Shown here piece after piece: positions 16,658 to 25,044 of a stretch of DNA of 64,000 nt (position 1 is its first letter; every line of letters starts with the position of its first letter). The notes under the pieces were generated by a model. The model made no database searches. It was not told where the DNA came from and saw only the letters and a program-made list of their open reading frames with translations. Origin of the DNA: Candidatus Binatia bacterium (GTDB lineage: Bacteria > Desulfobacterota > Binatia > HRBIN30); NCBI GenBank assembly GCA_026415395.1, contig JAOAHD010000007.1, positions 1,043,972-1,107,971 of the forward strand, in the 5' to 3' direction. Made by a program: the position numbers and the translations under genes.

Positions 16658-17866
16658 ATGACGGCAGCGAGTCCACAGTACAGGCACCATTCGCCGGAGC
16701 CCTCGGGGGCACGGCGTGAAGTTCCGTTCTACCGACCGGACATCAGCGAAGAGGAGATCCAAGCGGTTGTCGACACCCTTCGCTCGGGATGGCTCACGAT
16801 TGGTCCCAAAACCCAGGAGTTCGAAGCCCGCTTTGCTGAGTTTATCGGCGCGCCACAGGCTGTGGCGGTCAGTTCCTGCACGGCGGCTCTTCATCTCGGG
16901 CTGAATTGCATTGGGCTGGAGCCCGGCGATGAAGTGATCACCAGTACACTCACGTTTACCGCCACTGGTGCCGCAATCATTCACGCGGGTGGTCGGCTGG
17001 TGCTCGCTGACGTGAGTCCGGACACCCTCAACCTCGATCCGGTTGACGTGGAGCGGAAGTTATCTCCGCGGACCAAAGCGCTCCTTCCCGTGCATTTTGC
17101 TGGGCACCCGGCTGCTATGGATGAGCTTTTGGAAATCGCGCGGGCGCGCGATCTGGTGGTGGTTGAGGACGCAGCCCACGCCCTCCCTGCTTCGTACAAG
17201 GGGAAGAGGGTCGGGACAATCGGAGACCTGACCGCGTTTAGCTTTTACGCAACCAAGAACCTTTGCACCGGCGAGGGGGGGATGCTCACAACTGCTCGCG
17301 AGGAGTGGGTCGATATCCTGCGCACGCGTCGACTGCACGGGATGAGCCGTGATGCGTGGAGACGATACAGTAACGAAGGGCAGTGGCGTTACGACGTGCT
17401 GTACCCAGGCTTCAAGTACAACATGACGGACCTCAACGCTGCCCTCGGGCTGGTGCAGCTCCGCAGACTAAAAGGTTTGCATGCACGCCGAAAAGAATTA
17501 GTGCAACTTTACCAAAGTCTGCTGCAGGATCTGGAGGAAATTGTCCTTCCAGCCGTGCGCCCCGAGGTCGAGCACGCGTGGCACTTGTTTGTCGTTCGCT
17601 TGCGTACGGAGATGCTGCGTATTGACCGAGACCGGCTAATGGAGGAGCTGCGACTTGCTGGGATTGGCACGCAGGTCCACTTCGTTCCGCTCCACATGCA
17701 CGCGTTTTACCGGACGGCGTTTGGCTTCGAAGCGAAAGACTTTCCGGTCGCTTCGGCCGTAGCCGAGCAAATTTTGTCATTGCCTCTGTTTACCAGGATG
17801 AGCGACGAAGATGTTGCGTTCGTTTGCGAGCAACTGAGGAGGATCGTCTGTGCGCACCGACGCTGA
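16658..17866 (+). CDS. DegT/DnrJ/EryC1/StrS-family sugar aminotransferase
   Basis: The 402-residue protein has all hallmarks of PLP-dependent nucleotide-sugar aminotransferases: the N-terminal PFYRPDISEEEIQAV, the glycine/threonine region SSCTAALHLGL, the aspartate motif VVEDAAHALPA and the PLP-binding Lys200 in FSFYATKNLCTGEGG. It should transaminate a keto-sugar nucleotide to an amino sugar for the repeat unit. It overlaps the next gene, the initiating sugar-phosphate transferase, by 17 bases. An acetyltransferase for the product could be the hexapeptide-repeat protein at 44869. The dehydratase that would make its keto substrate was not identified here. Confidence 0.93.
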   Translation: MTAASPQYRHHSPEPSGARREVPFYRPDISEEEIQAVVDTLRSGWLTIGPKTQEFEARFAEFIGAPQAVAVSSCTAALHLGLNCIGLEPGDEVITSTLTFTATGAAIIHAGGRLVLADVSPDTLNLDPVDVERKLSPRTKALLPVHFAGHPAAMDELLEIARARDLVVVEDAAHALPASYKGKRVGTIGDLTAFSFYATKNLCTGEGGMLTTAREEWVDILRTRRLHGMSRDAWRRYSNEGQWRYDVLYPGFKYNMTDLNAALGLVQLRRLKGLHARRKELVQLYQSLLQDLEEIVLPAVRPEVEHAWHLFVVRLRTEMLRIDRDRLMEELRLAGIGTQVHFVPLHMHAFYRTAFGFEAKDFPVASAVAEQILSLPLFTRMSDEDVAFVCEQLRRIVCAHRR

Positions 17867-19316
17867 AGCGGGGTATCTGCAAGTTCCCCGCGTTCCGGCT
17901 TGGGGCTTTGGCCGGATGGGTCCGATCGGGCGTACGGCGAAGCGTTTGCTCGACGTGACTCTCGCGGTTCTTGGCCTCGTCTTGCTCTCGCCGCTCTTTC
18001 TCGCGGTTGCCGTGCTCATCAAGTTGGATTCTCCTGGCCCGGTATTTTTCCGGCAGCGCCGGGTTGGCCAAGGCGGCTCGTTGTTCCGTATTTTTAAATT
18101 TCGTACCATGGTTCAGGGGGCCTACCAGATGGGCTCTCGGCTAACCGTTAAACGCGATCCTCGTGTAACCAGGTTGGGAAAGTTTCTGCGGTGGTCCAAG
18201 ATCGATGAATTGCCGCAGTTGATCAATGTACTCAAAGGCGAGATGAGCTTTGTAGGGCCCCGGCCGGAGGACCCTTATTTCGTGCAGTTCTACCGGGGGG
18301 AGCAGTTGCAGGTGCTGAGTGTCCCACCGGGCATTTTTGGCCCAAGCCAAATTCACGGGCGAGACGAAGCTGACGAATACCCTGACGGGTTGAAGGACAC
18401 AGAAGCCTACTACGTGGAGCATATCCTGCCAGCCAAGTTGCAGCGTGATCTGGACTTCGTCCGCAACGCAACGTTTTGGAGTGAACTGAAGTTCTTGCTC
18501 GGTGGGGTTTGGGCCACGGTTCGGGGAGCGGTGCGTGCCCGGTATCTTTGGGAACGCCGCAAGCGGATCGCGTTATTGTTAGCCGATGTGGGCTGCGCCA
18601 TTGGTGCATACCTCACGGCGCTGCTCGTTCGGTTTGATTGGCACATTCCGCCCGCCGAGTACGTTCCGCAAACGCTTTTGCTGGTAACGGTCTTGCGTCC
18701 AGCCGTTGCGGTCTATTTCGGCGTTTATCAGAGCGTGCTCCGTTACTTCGGTGTGTGGGATTTTATTGCGCTGTTCAAAGCGGTCACTACGAGTTCGCTG
18801 CTCGTTGCGGGACTCACCTACTTTTTAGGGATGCAGTCCCACCCTCGCTCCGTGTTCGTCATTGATTGGGCACTGGTGTTGCTGGGTTGGGGAGGGTTGC
18901 GGCTGATGTTGCGGAGCTACTTGCGCTCGACCTTCAAGAGAACAAAGCGGCGCATGCCAGCGCTAATCGTGGGAACCGGCTTGGGCGGCGAGCAAATGTG
19001 TCGGGCGATGATGGAGGAGCCCCTGGCCGCATATGTTCCGGTCGGGTTTGTCGATGAAACGCCAGAGCGGTGGGGCGCGCGCATCCACGGGGTCAAGGTC
19101 TTGGGGGGCATTGCCGAGCTCCCTCTTGCATTGGCCGCAAAGAAGGTAGATTCGGTGTTCGTCTGCCTGTCCGATGTTAGTGAGGAGGTTGCGCGCGAGG
19201 CAATCGAGGTTTGCGCACGAGCGAATGTGCCGGTCCGGATTGTCCCGGCGCTGAACCAACTGCTGTTGCCCCACGGCTCGCCCTCACCTCACTTAGAGCG
19301 GGCCGGGGCAACTTAG
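17850..19316 (+). CDS. Initiating sugar-phosphate transferase fused to FlaA1/PglF-like membrane and CoA-binding-like domain
   Basis: Residues 1-225 of this 488-residue protein are a complete bacterial sugar transferase (KRLLDVTLAVLGLVLLSPLF, VFFRQRRVG, catalytic SKIDELPQLINVLKGE, MSFVGPRPED). Residues 235-365 add about four membrane segments, and 366-470 form a Rossmann-like CoA_binding_3 domain (ALIVGTGLGGEQMCRAMMEE). In WcaJ/CpsE proteins those parts come before the transferase; here they come after it, as if the N-terminal half of a PglF/FlaA1 dehydratase had been joined to a PglC. The dehydratase catalytic domain itself is absent and the protein ends soon after the Rossmann domain. It likely starts repeat-unit synthesis on undecaprenyl phosphate. 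Confidence 0.88.
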   Translation: MRTDAEAGYLQVPRVPAWGFGRMGPIGRTAKRLLDVTLAVLGLVLLSPLFLAVAVLIKLDSPGPVFFRQRRVGQGGSLFRIFKFRTMVQGAYQMGSRLTVKRDPRVTRLGKFLRWSKIDELPQLINVLKGEMSFVGPRPEDPYFVQFYRGEQLQVLSVPPGIFGPSQIHGRDEADEYPDGLKDTEAYYVEHILPAKLQRDLDFVRNATFWSELKFLLGGVWATVRGAVRARYLWERRKRIALLLADVGCAIGAYLTALLVRFDWHIPPAEYVPQTLLLVTVLRPAVAVYFGVYQSVLRYFGVWDFIALFKAVTTSSLLVAGLTYFLGMQSHPRSVFVIDWALVLLGWGGLRLMLRSYLRSTFKRTKRRMPALIVGTGLGGEQMCRAMMEEPLAAYVPVGFVDETPERWGARIHGVKVLGGIAELPLALAAKKVDSVFVCLSDVSEEVAREAIEVCARANVPVRIVPALNQLLLPHGSPSPHLERAGAT

Positions 19317-19370
19317 TGGCCGGTTATGCGGTTTCCGCGTTGACAAACCGCCCAGAGACAGGTTTCGAAA

Positions 19371-20750
19371 GTGTCGACGCGAGAGACAGCGCCGGGTGTC
19401 CCATTGGGGCGAGATTGTGGTGGCGGCAACGGCGATTCCAGTCAGCCGATAGCCTTTCTCTATCCTGCATTTCCTGTCCTCCATCAGACTTTCGTGATGT
19501 GGGAGTCGCTCGGCCTGACGCAGCTGGGCGTCGATTTACGACTTTACTCTCTACGGAGAGCAGCGCAATGCAAGCAACAGCCAGAGGCGGAAGCAGTCGT
19601 CGGGAAAGTTGCATACGTTCCCTCTCCTCTTTCTGGCGCAGTCCTGAAGGCCAACCTCCGCACCGTGTGGAGCAGGCCACGGCGTTATGTCGGTAGCTTA
19701 TGGAAGCTATTTCGACATTGGTGGTCTGATCGTGCGTTGTTGGTAAGGCGCCAGCAAGGAAAAAAGGACAGCGCTTATGTTTCCTGGACGATGCGTTTAG
19801 AAGCGCTGTGGAACACGAGCGCTACCGTTTACCTCCTTAAGTCGTTGTGGTTGTTTCCACTAGCAGTTTACTTGGGTGAGCACCTTCGCGAACAGGGCGT
19901 CACGCGTGTTCACGCTCACTGGGCCACTCATGCGACAACGGTGGCCCTGCTGATGCACTGGATTTTTGGGATTCGCTTCAGCTTTACCGCCCACGCTTAT
20001 GATATTTACCTCATGCCGATTCTGCTGCCGGCGAAGCTGGAAGCCGCGCAACTGGTGGTGACGTGCGCTCGAGTCAATGCAGAGTACCTTCGGGGCCTGA
20101 CGAAAACAGGGGGAACGCGACTTGTTGTTAACTACCACGGAGTCGATTTGCAGCGCTTCTCGCCTCGGGCGCGCCCACGCCAGAATCCGATTCCTCGCAT
20201 TGTGTCCTGCGGTGCACTTCGCCTCTACAAAGGCCATCACGTTCTCATCCAAGCGTGCAAGCTTGTTACACGCCCGCTGCAGTGCGTCATCATCGGGGAA
20301 GGTCCGCAACGGTCAGTTTTAGAGAAACTCGTGCGCGACCTTGAATTAGGGGAACAAGTGCAATTCACCGGTCCGCTGGTGCAGGAGCAGGTTGCGGAGG
20401 AGTACGCCAAGGCGGATTTGTTCGTTTTGGCTAGCGTCGTCGTCGAGGAGTGGGGCCGACAGGATGTGATTCCAAATGTCTTGGTCGAAGCGATGGCTAT
20501 GGAGATTCCGGTAGTGGCTTCGGATTTGCCAGGGATTCGTGAGCTGATCACTGATGGCGTCCATGGGCGGCTGGTCCCTCCAGGCAATCCGCGTGCCTTA
20601 GCCGAGGCGATCGTGGAGCTTCTCGATAACAGATCCCTCCGAACAGAACTTGCCAGGAACGCGAGAGCTCGCGTCGTGGAAGACTTCGATCGTGATCGTA
20701 ATGTGCGGGAACTAGCGCGCGTCTTGGTGCAGCCCTCGACAGTCAAGTGA
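19371..20750 (+). CDS. GT4-family glycosyltransferase
   Basis: The product from GTG 19371 is 459 residues. The first 30 are poorly ordered and the true start may be slightly later. The acceptor lobe begins at AFLYPAFPVLHQTFVMWE, resembling colanic-acid WcaL-type enzymes. HAHWATHATTVALLMHW and FSFTAHAYDIY form the mid region, and the donor lobe has RIVSCGALRLYKGHHVLI and the EX7E-type region NVLVEAMAMEIPVVASD. It is expected to be a retaining cytoplasmic glycosyltransferase extending the lipid-linked repeat unit. It follows the initiating transferase by 54 bases and is the last gene before the 337-base gap. Confidence 0.88.
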   Translation: MSTRETAPGVPLGRDCGGGNGDSSQPIAFLYPAFPVLHQTFVMWESLGLTQLGVDLRLYSLRRAAQCKQQPEAEAVVGKVAYVPSPLSGAVLKANLRTVWSRPRRYVGSLWKLFRHWWSDRALLVRRQQGKKDSAYVSWTMRLEALWNTSATVYLLKSLWLFPLAVYLGEHLREQGVTRVHAHWATHATTVALLMHWIFGIRFSFTAHAYDIYLMPILLPAKLEAAQLVVTCARVNAEYLRGLTKTGGTRLVVNYHGVDLQRFSPRARPRQNPIPRIVSCGALRLYKGHHVLIQACKLVTRPLQCVIIGEGPQRSVLEKLVRDLELGEQVQFTGPLVQEQVAEEYAKADLFVLASVVVEEWGRQDVIPNVLVEAMAMEIPVVASDLPGIRELITDGVHGRLVPPGNPRALAEAIVELLDNRSLRTELARNARARVVEDFDRDRNVRELARVLVQPSTVK

Positions 20751-21087
20751 GCGTCGTAGTGCTGTTTTTTTCTTGCAATTTTCCAAGGCTTGTGAAAGTG
20801 AGCAGGTGCGCCTGCAATGTGGGTTGACCCGGCAGCGGAGGAAATTTTGTTGCGTGACAAAGCCGCTATCCAGCGGGACGTAGGAAAGGAGAGTCGACGG
20901 CCGGGGCGTGTCCTGAGGCCGATGACTGGTTGGTACATCCGCACGTGGGGACTGGACAATTTGCTGCGTTGATGGTTGATAGCGCAGGCTTGTAAACTGC
21001 GTCGCAACTCGGTGCGAGCAGGAAGGCGGGTCCAAAGAACAGGAATCTGTGAGCCGAATTCTCGGATAACAGGGAGGGGTCTTGGGT
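20751..21087. other. 337-base intergenic gap inside the polysaccharide locus
   Basis: No open frame with family resemblance was found on either strand and no terminator-like hairpin with a T-run was seen. A T-rich stretch (TTTTTTTCTTG) lies near 20766 but has no stem before it. It is the largest gap between 6338 and 48658, which makes it the most likely place for an internal promoter. A weak promoter candidate is listed at 20969-20996. GGGAGGGG at 21072-21079 is the ribosome binding site of the next gene. Confidence 0.5.
20969..20996 (+). promoter_or_regulatory. Possible sigma-70-type promoter, weak
   Basis: TTGATG and TGTAAA are separated by 16 bases, each matching four of six consensus positions, and lie about 92 bases before ATG 21088. 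This would start a separate transcript for the second half of the locus. The match is within what chance allows. Confidence 0.22.
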
Positions 21088-22095
21088 ATGCAGAGAGACA
21101 CGATACTGGTTACCGGCGGTGCTGGCTACATTGGCAGCCACTTGGTCCGCAGGCTGTTGCAGCGTGGCTACCGAGTTCGTGTGTTGGATAAATTTTTGTA
21201 CGGAGAACACGGCATCGCGGAGCTGCAGGGAGACCGTGACTTCGAGGTCCGCTACGGCGACATTTGCCACATTCGCGACGTGGTCCAAGCCGTCAAAGGT
21301 GCGCGGGCAGTCGTGGCGCTTGCGGCCCTTGTCGGTGACGCCGCCTGCGATTTAGACCCAAAAGAGACGTTGATGACGAACTATGAATCCACGCGCGTGC
21401 TCTTGGAGGCATGTCGTGACGCTTCCGTGCAGCGTTTGGTTTTTGCCTCTTCTTGCAGTGTGTATGGTGCCAATGGAAGTAGCACCTTGCATGAAGACTC
21501 GCCCCTGCACCCGGTGTCATTGTACGCTCGGACCCGTATCATGTCCGAGGATATCCTCCTCCGAGAGGCGGGAGATGTGGAGGTCGTGATTTTGCGTTTG
21601 GCTACGGTTTGCGGGTTGTCGCCGAGAATGCGCTTTGACTTGATGGTGAATACGATCACCGCGCGCGCCACCGTGACTGGCACCATTCGCATTCTGGGTC
21701 CTCACCAATGGCGCCCGCACATCCATGTCCAGGACGCCGCTGAGGCGTTTGTTCAAGCGGTAGAAGCTCCAGCCGCCCGTGTGGATCGAGGAGTCTTCAA
21801 CGTGGGTGGCGATCATTTGAATTTTACTGTGGGACAAATCGCGCAAAAAGTCGTGGAGTACCTCCCCGGAACAAAGGTTGAGGAGTTCGATCATATCGAA
21901 GATCGCCGGAGTTACCGCGTATCGTTTAAGCGGATCCGAGAGCGCCTCGGATTTGTTCCTCGCCTGACAGTCGAGGATGCGATCCGCGAGGTGCACGCGG
22001 TACTGCAGTCCGGTGAAGTGGGCGATTATAGTGCTTCCATCTATTACAACGTAAAGCAGCTTCAGGAATACACGCGACAGCGAGCCTCAGCGTAG
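21088..22095 (+). CDS. NAD-dependent sugar epimerase/dehydratase (extended SDR) with YxxxR
   Basis: ATG 21088 follows GGGAGGGG by eight bases. The 335-residue protein has the Rossmann glycine motif GGAGYIGSHL at 10-19 and the strand VFASSCSVYGANG at 118-130. The catalytic pair normally read as YxxxK appears as Tyr146 and Arg150 (SLYARTRIMSED), so the usual lysine is an arginine. The C-terminal substrate region includes GPHQWRPHIHVQDAAEAF. It belongs to nucleotide-sugar epimerases/reductases, with an undetermined substrate. It opens a small set with an oxidoreductase, another SDR and a methyltransferase, consistent with synthesis of a modified sugar. Confidence 0.85.
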   Translation: MQRDTILVTGGAGYIGSHLVRRLLQRGYRVRVLDKFLYGEHGIAELQGDRDFEVRYGDICHIRDVVQAVKGARAVVALAALVGDAACDLDPKETLMTNYESTRVLLEACRDASVQRLVFASSCSVYGANGSSTLHEDSPLHPVSLYARTRIMSEDILLREAGDVEVVILRLATVCGLSPRMRFDLMVNTITARATVTGTIRILGPHQWRPHIHVQDAAEAFVQAVEAPAARVDRGVFNVGGDHLNFTVGQIAQKVVEYLPGTKVEEFDHIEDRRSYRVSFKRIRERLGFVPRLTVEDAIREVHAVLQSGEVGDYSASIYYNVKQLQEYTRQRASA

Positions 22096-22171
22096 TTGTT
22101 GGTCAAACGGCTGCCCACTTCTTTATCGCATCGACCTCACTTCCGATCTCATCTGAGTTCCCCGGTTTGTC

Positions 22172-23242
22172 ATGAAGTCTGGTGGACCAGTTCGTGTAGC
22201 TTTGGTTGGTTGCGGGCGGATCGCCCACGTGCACGCGAGCTACCTACGATCGATTCCAGGGGTGCACCTGGTGGGTGCTTGCGATGCGAGCCCGGAGGCG
22301 CGGGAGGCGTTCACACGGCGTTGGGGACTGCCTACATGTGCAAGCCTTCGCGAGATGCAGGCTGCTCTCGAACCCGATGTCGTACACGTGTTGACCCCGC
22401 CGAACACCCACGCGACGCTGGCCATTGAACTCATGCGTGCGGGGCTGGATGTACTGGTTGAAAAGCCCATGGCCACATCTGTCCGCGAAGCGGACGCGAT
22501 GATTGCAACTGCAAATCAGCTCGGCCGGGTTCTCAGTGTGGACCATAATCGTTGGTTCGACCCGGTCGTCTTGCAGGCGCGCCAATGCATCCGGGATGGA
22601 GCCTTAGGCAAGTTGGTCGCAGTTGAGCTGTTTGCTGCCTTTGGAGAAGGCGAAGCTGGCGAGATTCAGGAGTGGAAACAGAGCCTTCCGGGCGGGCCGA
22701 TCTTTGACGTTCTGCCGCATCCGGCGTACTTGGCGCATGGCTTTCTGGGACAGCCGCAGCGGGTAGCGGCACTTCACGGGTTTCGAGAGGATGGAGTTGT
22801 CACTGAGTTGCGTGCTGTCCTCGAAGGCGAGTCCGTTTTGGGCACCCTGTGCCTGTCCTCGGGTGCTCGCCCATTCGCAAATACGGTGACGTTGTATGGC
22901 ACCGAGCGAACCGCTTTTGTGAACTTGAACAACATGACCCTGATTTTGCGGCGCTCACCGAAACTGCCCAAGCCGCTGGCAAAGGTACTTCCGAACCTCG
23001 ATGAGGCGTACCAACTGTGCGCCGCTACCGCAAAAAACACCCTCGCGTTCCTTGCCGGTCGGCAGCGATACTACCCGGGGATCGGTGTGCACTTGCGGGC
23101 GTTTTATGAGGCCTACCGACGTGGACAGAAACCTCCCGTTTCTCCTGAGGATGGCCGAGCAGTTGTGCGATTGATGGAAGAGCTGCTGTCTCCACTGTCG
23201 GCAACGCGGGCGGGGAGTTTGCCCCCGGAGGCGGTCGCGTGA
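22172..23242 (+). CDS. Gfo/Idh/MocA-family oxidoreductase
   Basis: The 356-residue protein starts with the dinucleotide fold RVALVGCGRIAHVHASYL, has the family EKP motif (LDVLVEKPMATSV) near residue 97, and a catalytic-type histidine in DVLPHPAYLAHGF. Members oxidise or reduce sugars and nucleotide sugars with NAD(P). ATG 22172 begins 76 bases after the SDR gene, and the last codons overlap the next SDR gene by four bases. Together with these it probably acts on a nucleotide-linked sugar for this polysaccharide. The exact substrate cannot be deduced. Confidence 0.9.
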   Translation: MKSGGPVRVALVGCGRIAHVHASYLRSIPGVHLVGACDASPEAREAFTRRWGLPTCASLREMQAALEPDVVHVLTPPNTHATLAIELMRAGLDVLVEKPMATSVREADAMIATANQLGRVLSVDHNRWFDPVVLQARQCIRDGALGKLVAVELFAAFGEGEAGEIQEWKQSLPGGPIFDVLPHPAYLAHGFLGQPQRVAALHGFREDGVVTELRAVLEGESVLGTLCLSSGARPFANTVTLYGTERTAFVNLNNMTLILRRSPKLPKPLAKVLPNLDEAYQLCAATAKNTLAFLAGRQRYYPGIGVHLRAFYEAYRRGQKPPVSPEDGRAVVRLMEELLSPLSATRAGSLPPEAVA

Positions 23243-24213
23243 GGGTGCTCGTTACCGGTGCTGGTGGCTTTTTGGGTAAGGCTCTGGTGCAAGCTTTTGT
23301 AGAACGGGGCTGCCTCGTGCGAGCGCTCACCCGCTGGAAGACGGATAGCAAGTGGCCGCCAGGAGTAGAGGAAACGGTGGGAGACGTGACAGACCCAGCG
23401 TGTCAAGATCGGATCCTGTCTGGCGTGCAGGCAGTCGTCCATGCTGCCGCTCGGGTGACGACAGAGGGTTCTTGGGAAGATTTTGCGAGTGTGAATGTTC
23501 GGGCGACCATGGCTTTGCTGGAAAAATCAGTGGGCCACGGCGTGGCCTGTTTTGTCCACGTGAGCTCCCTGAGCGTGTACGATGTGCCACACGACAACTA
23601 CACGGTTACGGAGACGTCGCCGTACGAGAGCGAAGCGAACGCTCGTGGCCATTACAGTCGTTCCAAACTTGCGGCCGACCGGCTCGTGTTGTGGGAGGCA
23701 AAACGTGGGCTGCCGGCGATGGTCCTGCGCCCGGGACTCTTGTGGGGGCCAGGGCGGAGACCTCCCTTGGCGCGCCAGAGTTTTTTGCGGAATGGCTGGT
23801 GCTTCCTCCTGGCCCGGCGAGATTACCCGCTGCCATTGAGCCACGTACGGAGTGTGGCTGATGCGGCGGTGTGCGCTGTGGAAAAGGGACCAGGTGTAGG
23901 TGGTCACGCTTTCAACGTGATTGACGCGCACGTGCCGCAAAAGCTATGGACGGAGGCCTACCGGGAACTGAGCGGGGCCAAGTGGCGCCCAGTGTACCTG
24001 CCCGTTTCTGCCATCGGTGGCGCCGTCCTTTTGGCAGAAAGGGGGCTCAGTTTTATTGGCCGCCGCCCCCCTGTGAGTTACCATCAAATCGCCCGCGCTA
24101 CTCGGCGCGCATATTACGATTCCAGTTGCGCGCAAAAGTTGCTGGGCTGGACTCCGCGGGTCAATTGGCGCGAGGACTTGCGCGAAGTCTTCGAGTCTTT
24201 GAAAAGTTCCTGA
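23239..24213 (+). CDS. NAD(P)-dependent epimerase/dehydratase (extended SDR)
   Basis: GTG 23239 overlaps the stop of the oxidoreductase gene (GTGA). The 324-residue protein has the glycine motif VTGAGGFLGKAL at 5-16, the strand HVSSLSVYDVPHDN and an intact YxxxK pair in GHYSRSKLAADRL. The C-terminal half (GRRPPVSYHQIARATRRAYY) resembles the 3-beta-HSD-like and GDP/dTDP-sugar reductase branches of the family. Because its own catalytic lysine is intact, it may supply activity that the YxxxR homologue at 21088 lacks. Substrate unknown. Confidence 0.87.
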   Translation: MRVLVTGAGGFLGKALVQAFVERGCLVRALTRWKTDSKWPPGVEETVGDVTDPACQDRILSGVQAVVHAAARVTTEGSWEDFASVNVRATMALLEKSVGHGVACFVHVSSLSVYDVPHDNYTVTETSPYESEANARGHYSRSKLAADRLVLWEAKRGLPAMVLRPGLLWGPGRRPPLARQSFLRNGWCFLLARRDYPLPLSHVRSVADAAVCAVEKGPGVGGHAFNVIDAHVPQKLWTEAYRELSGAKWRPVYLPVSAIGGAVLLAERGLSFIGRRPPVSYHQIARATRRAYYDSSCAQKLLGWTPRVNWREDLREVFESLKSS

Positions 24214-24227
24214 CCGAGTGCGCAAAT

Positions 24228-25004
24228 ATGGCTAGTGAATCTCTCCGGCGCCCCGAGGAACTGAAGTCGTATTACCGGGACGAGAGGGTCGTCGAAACGT
24301 ACCTCAATGTGCGGACGGCACAGCCGTTGAACGGGCTGCTACACCGTCGTCAGGTCGCACTGCTCAACGGATTCATTGCTGCGACACGACCCAGCCGGGT
24401 TCTCGAGTTGGCCTGCGGTCCCGGCCGACTCACTGCCGAGATGCTCAACGTGGCCTCCGGTGTGGCGGTGGATGCCAGTGCTCCAATGCTGCGCATGGCA
24501 CGTCAACGCACGCGTGTCGGATCATGGGCGTTTCTCCGCTGCGACGCCTTTCGCTTGCCATTTCGGGACGCCAGTTTCGAACTGGTTTACTCCGCTCGCT
24601 TTGTGCGGCATTTTGAGCTCCCAGATCGCCGCCGGCTTTACGCGGAAGTACAACGTGTTTTGTCGTCGGATGGGTGGTTCGTCGTCGATGCTCTGAACTT
24701 CGATACTTCCTATCCGGCTCGGCTTGAGAGGGGACTGGAGCATTACAAAATTTACGACGTTCTTTATCGGCCCGGTGAAGCAGAGAGAGAACTAACCGAG
24801 GCCGGCTTCCGTGTGGTCAGATTGGAAGGGATCCTAAAGTGGTTCCCTTTGCAGCGCCGCTTAAACCGCTTGAGGTTTCGCGCCCCTAGGCTGGCGAGGC
24901 AACTTATTGAACTGCTGGAGAAGCTACCGGGAAACTACCCGCAGACGTGGATGATTTTCTGCCAGAATAAAGGGCTGCCGCCACCGTCGGCCCGAGACCG
25001 CTAG
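24228..25004 (+). CDS. SAM-dependent class I methyltransferase
   Basis: ATG 24228 gives a 258-residue product. Motif I is VLELACGPGRLTAEML with the following acidic position in GVAVDASAPMLRMARQR. DAFRLPFRDASFELVYSARF forms motifs II/III of the Methyltransf_11 type. It probably methylates a sugar or a lipid-linked intermediate. It begins 14 bases after the SDR gene, so it seems to belong to the same tailoring set. Longer in-frame versions would lie within the SDR gene and have no family resemblance. The acceptor is not identifiable. Confidence 0.85.
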   Translation: MASESLRRPEELKSYYRDERVVETYLNVRTAQPLNGLLHRRQVALLNGFIAATRPSRVLELACGPGRLTAEMLNVASGVAVDASAPMLRMARQRTRVGSWAFLRCDAFRLPFRDASFELVYSARFVRHFELPDRRRLYAEVQRVLSSDGWFVVDALNFDTSYPARLERGLEHYKIYDVLYRPGEAERELTEAGFRVVRLEGILKWFPLQRRLNRLRFRAPRLARQLIELLEKLPGNYPQTWMIFCQNKGLPPPSARDR

Positions 25005-25044
25005 CTGTTCCTCCTCTCCGGGAGGCTTAAGAGGGTAGCGCTGG

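Noticed and set aside
20751-21087. Possible missed gene in the 337-base gap
   Set aside because: Frames are short and interrupted and show no motif on either strand.
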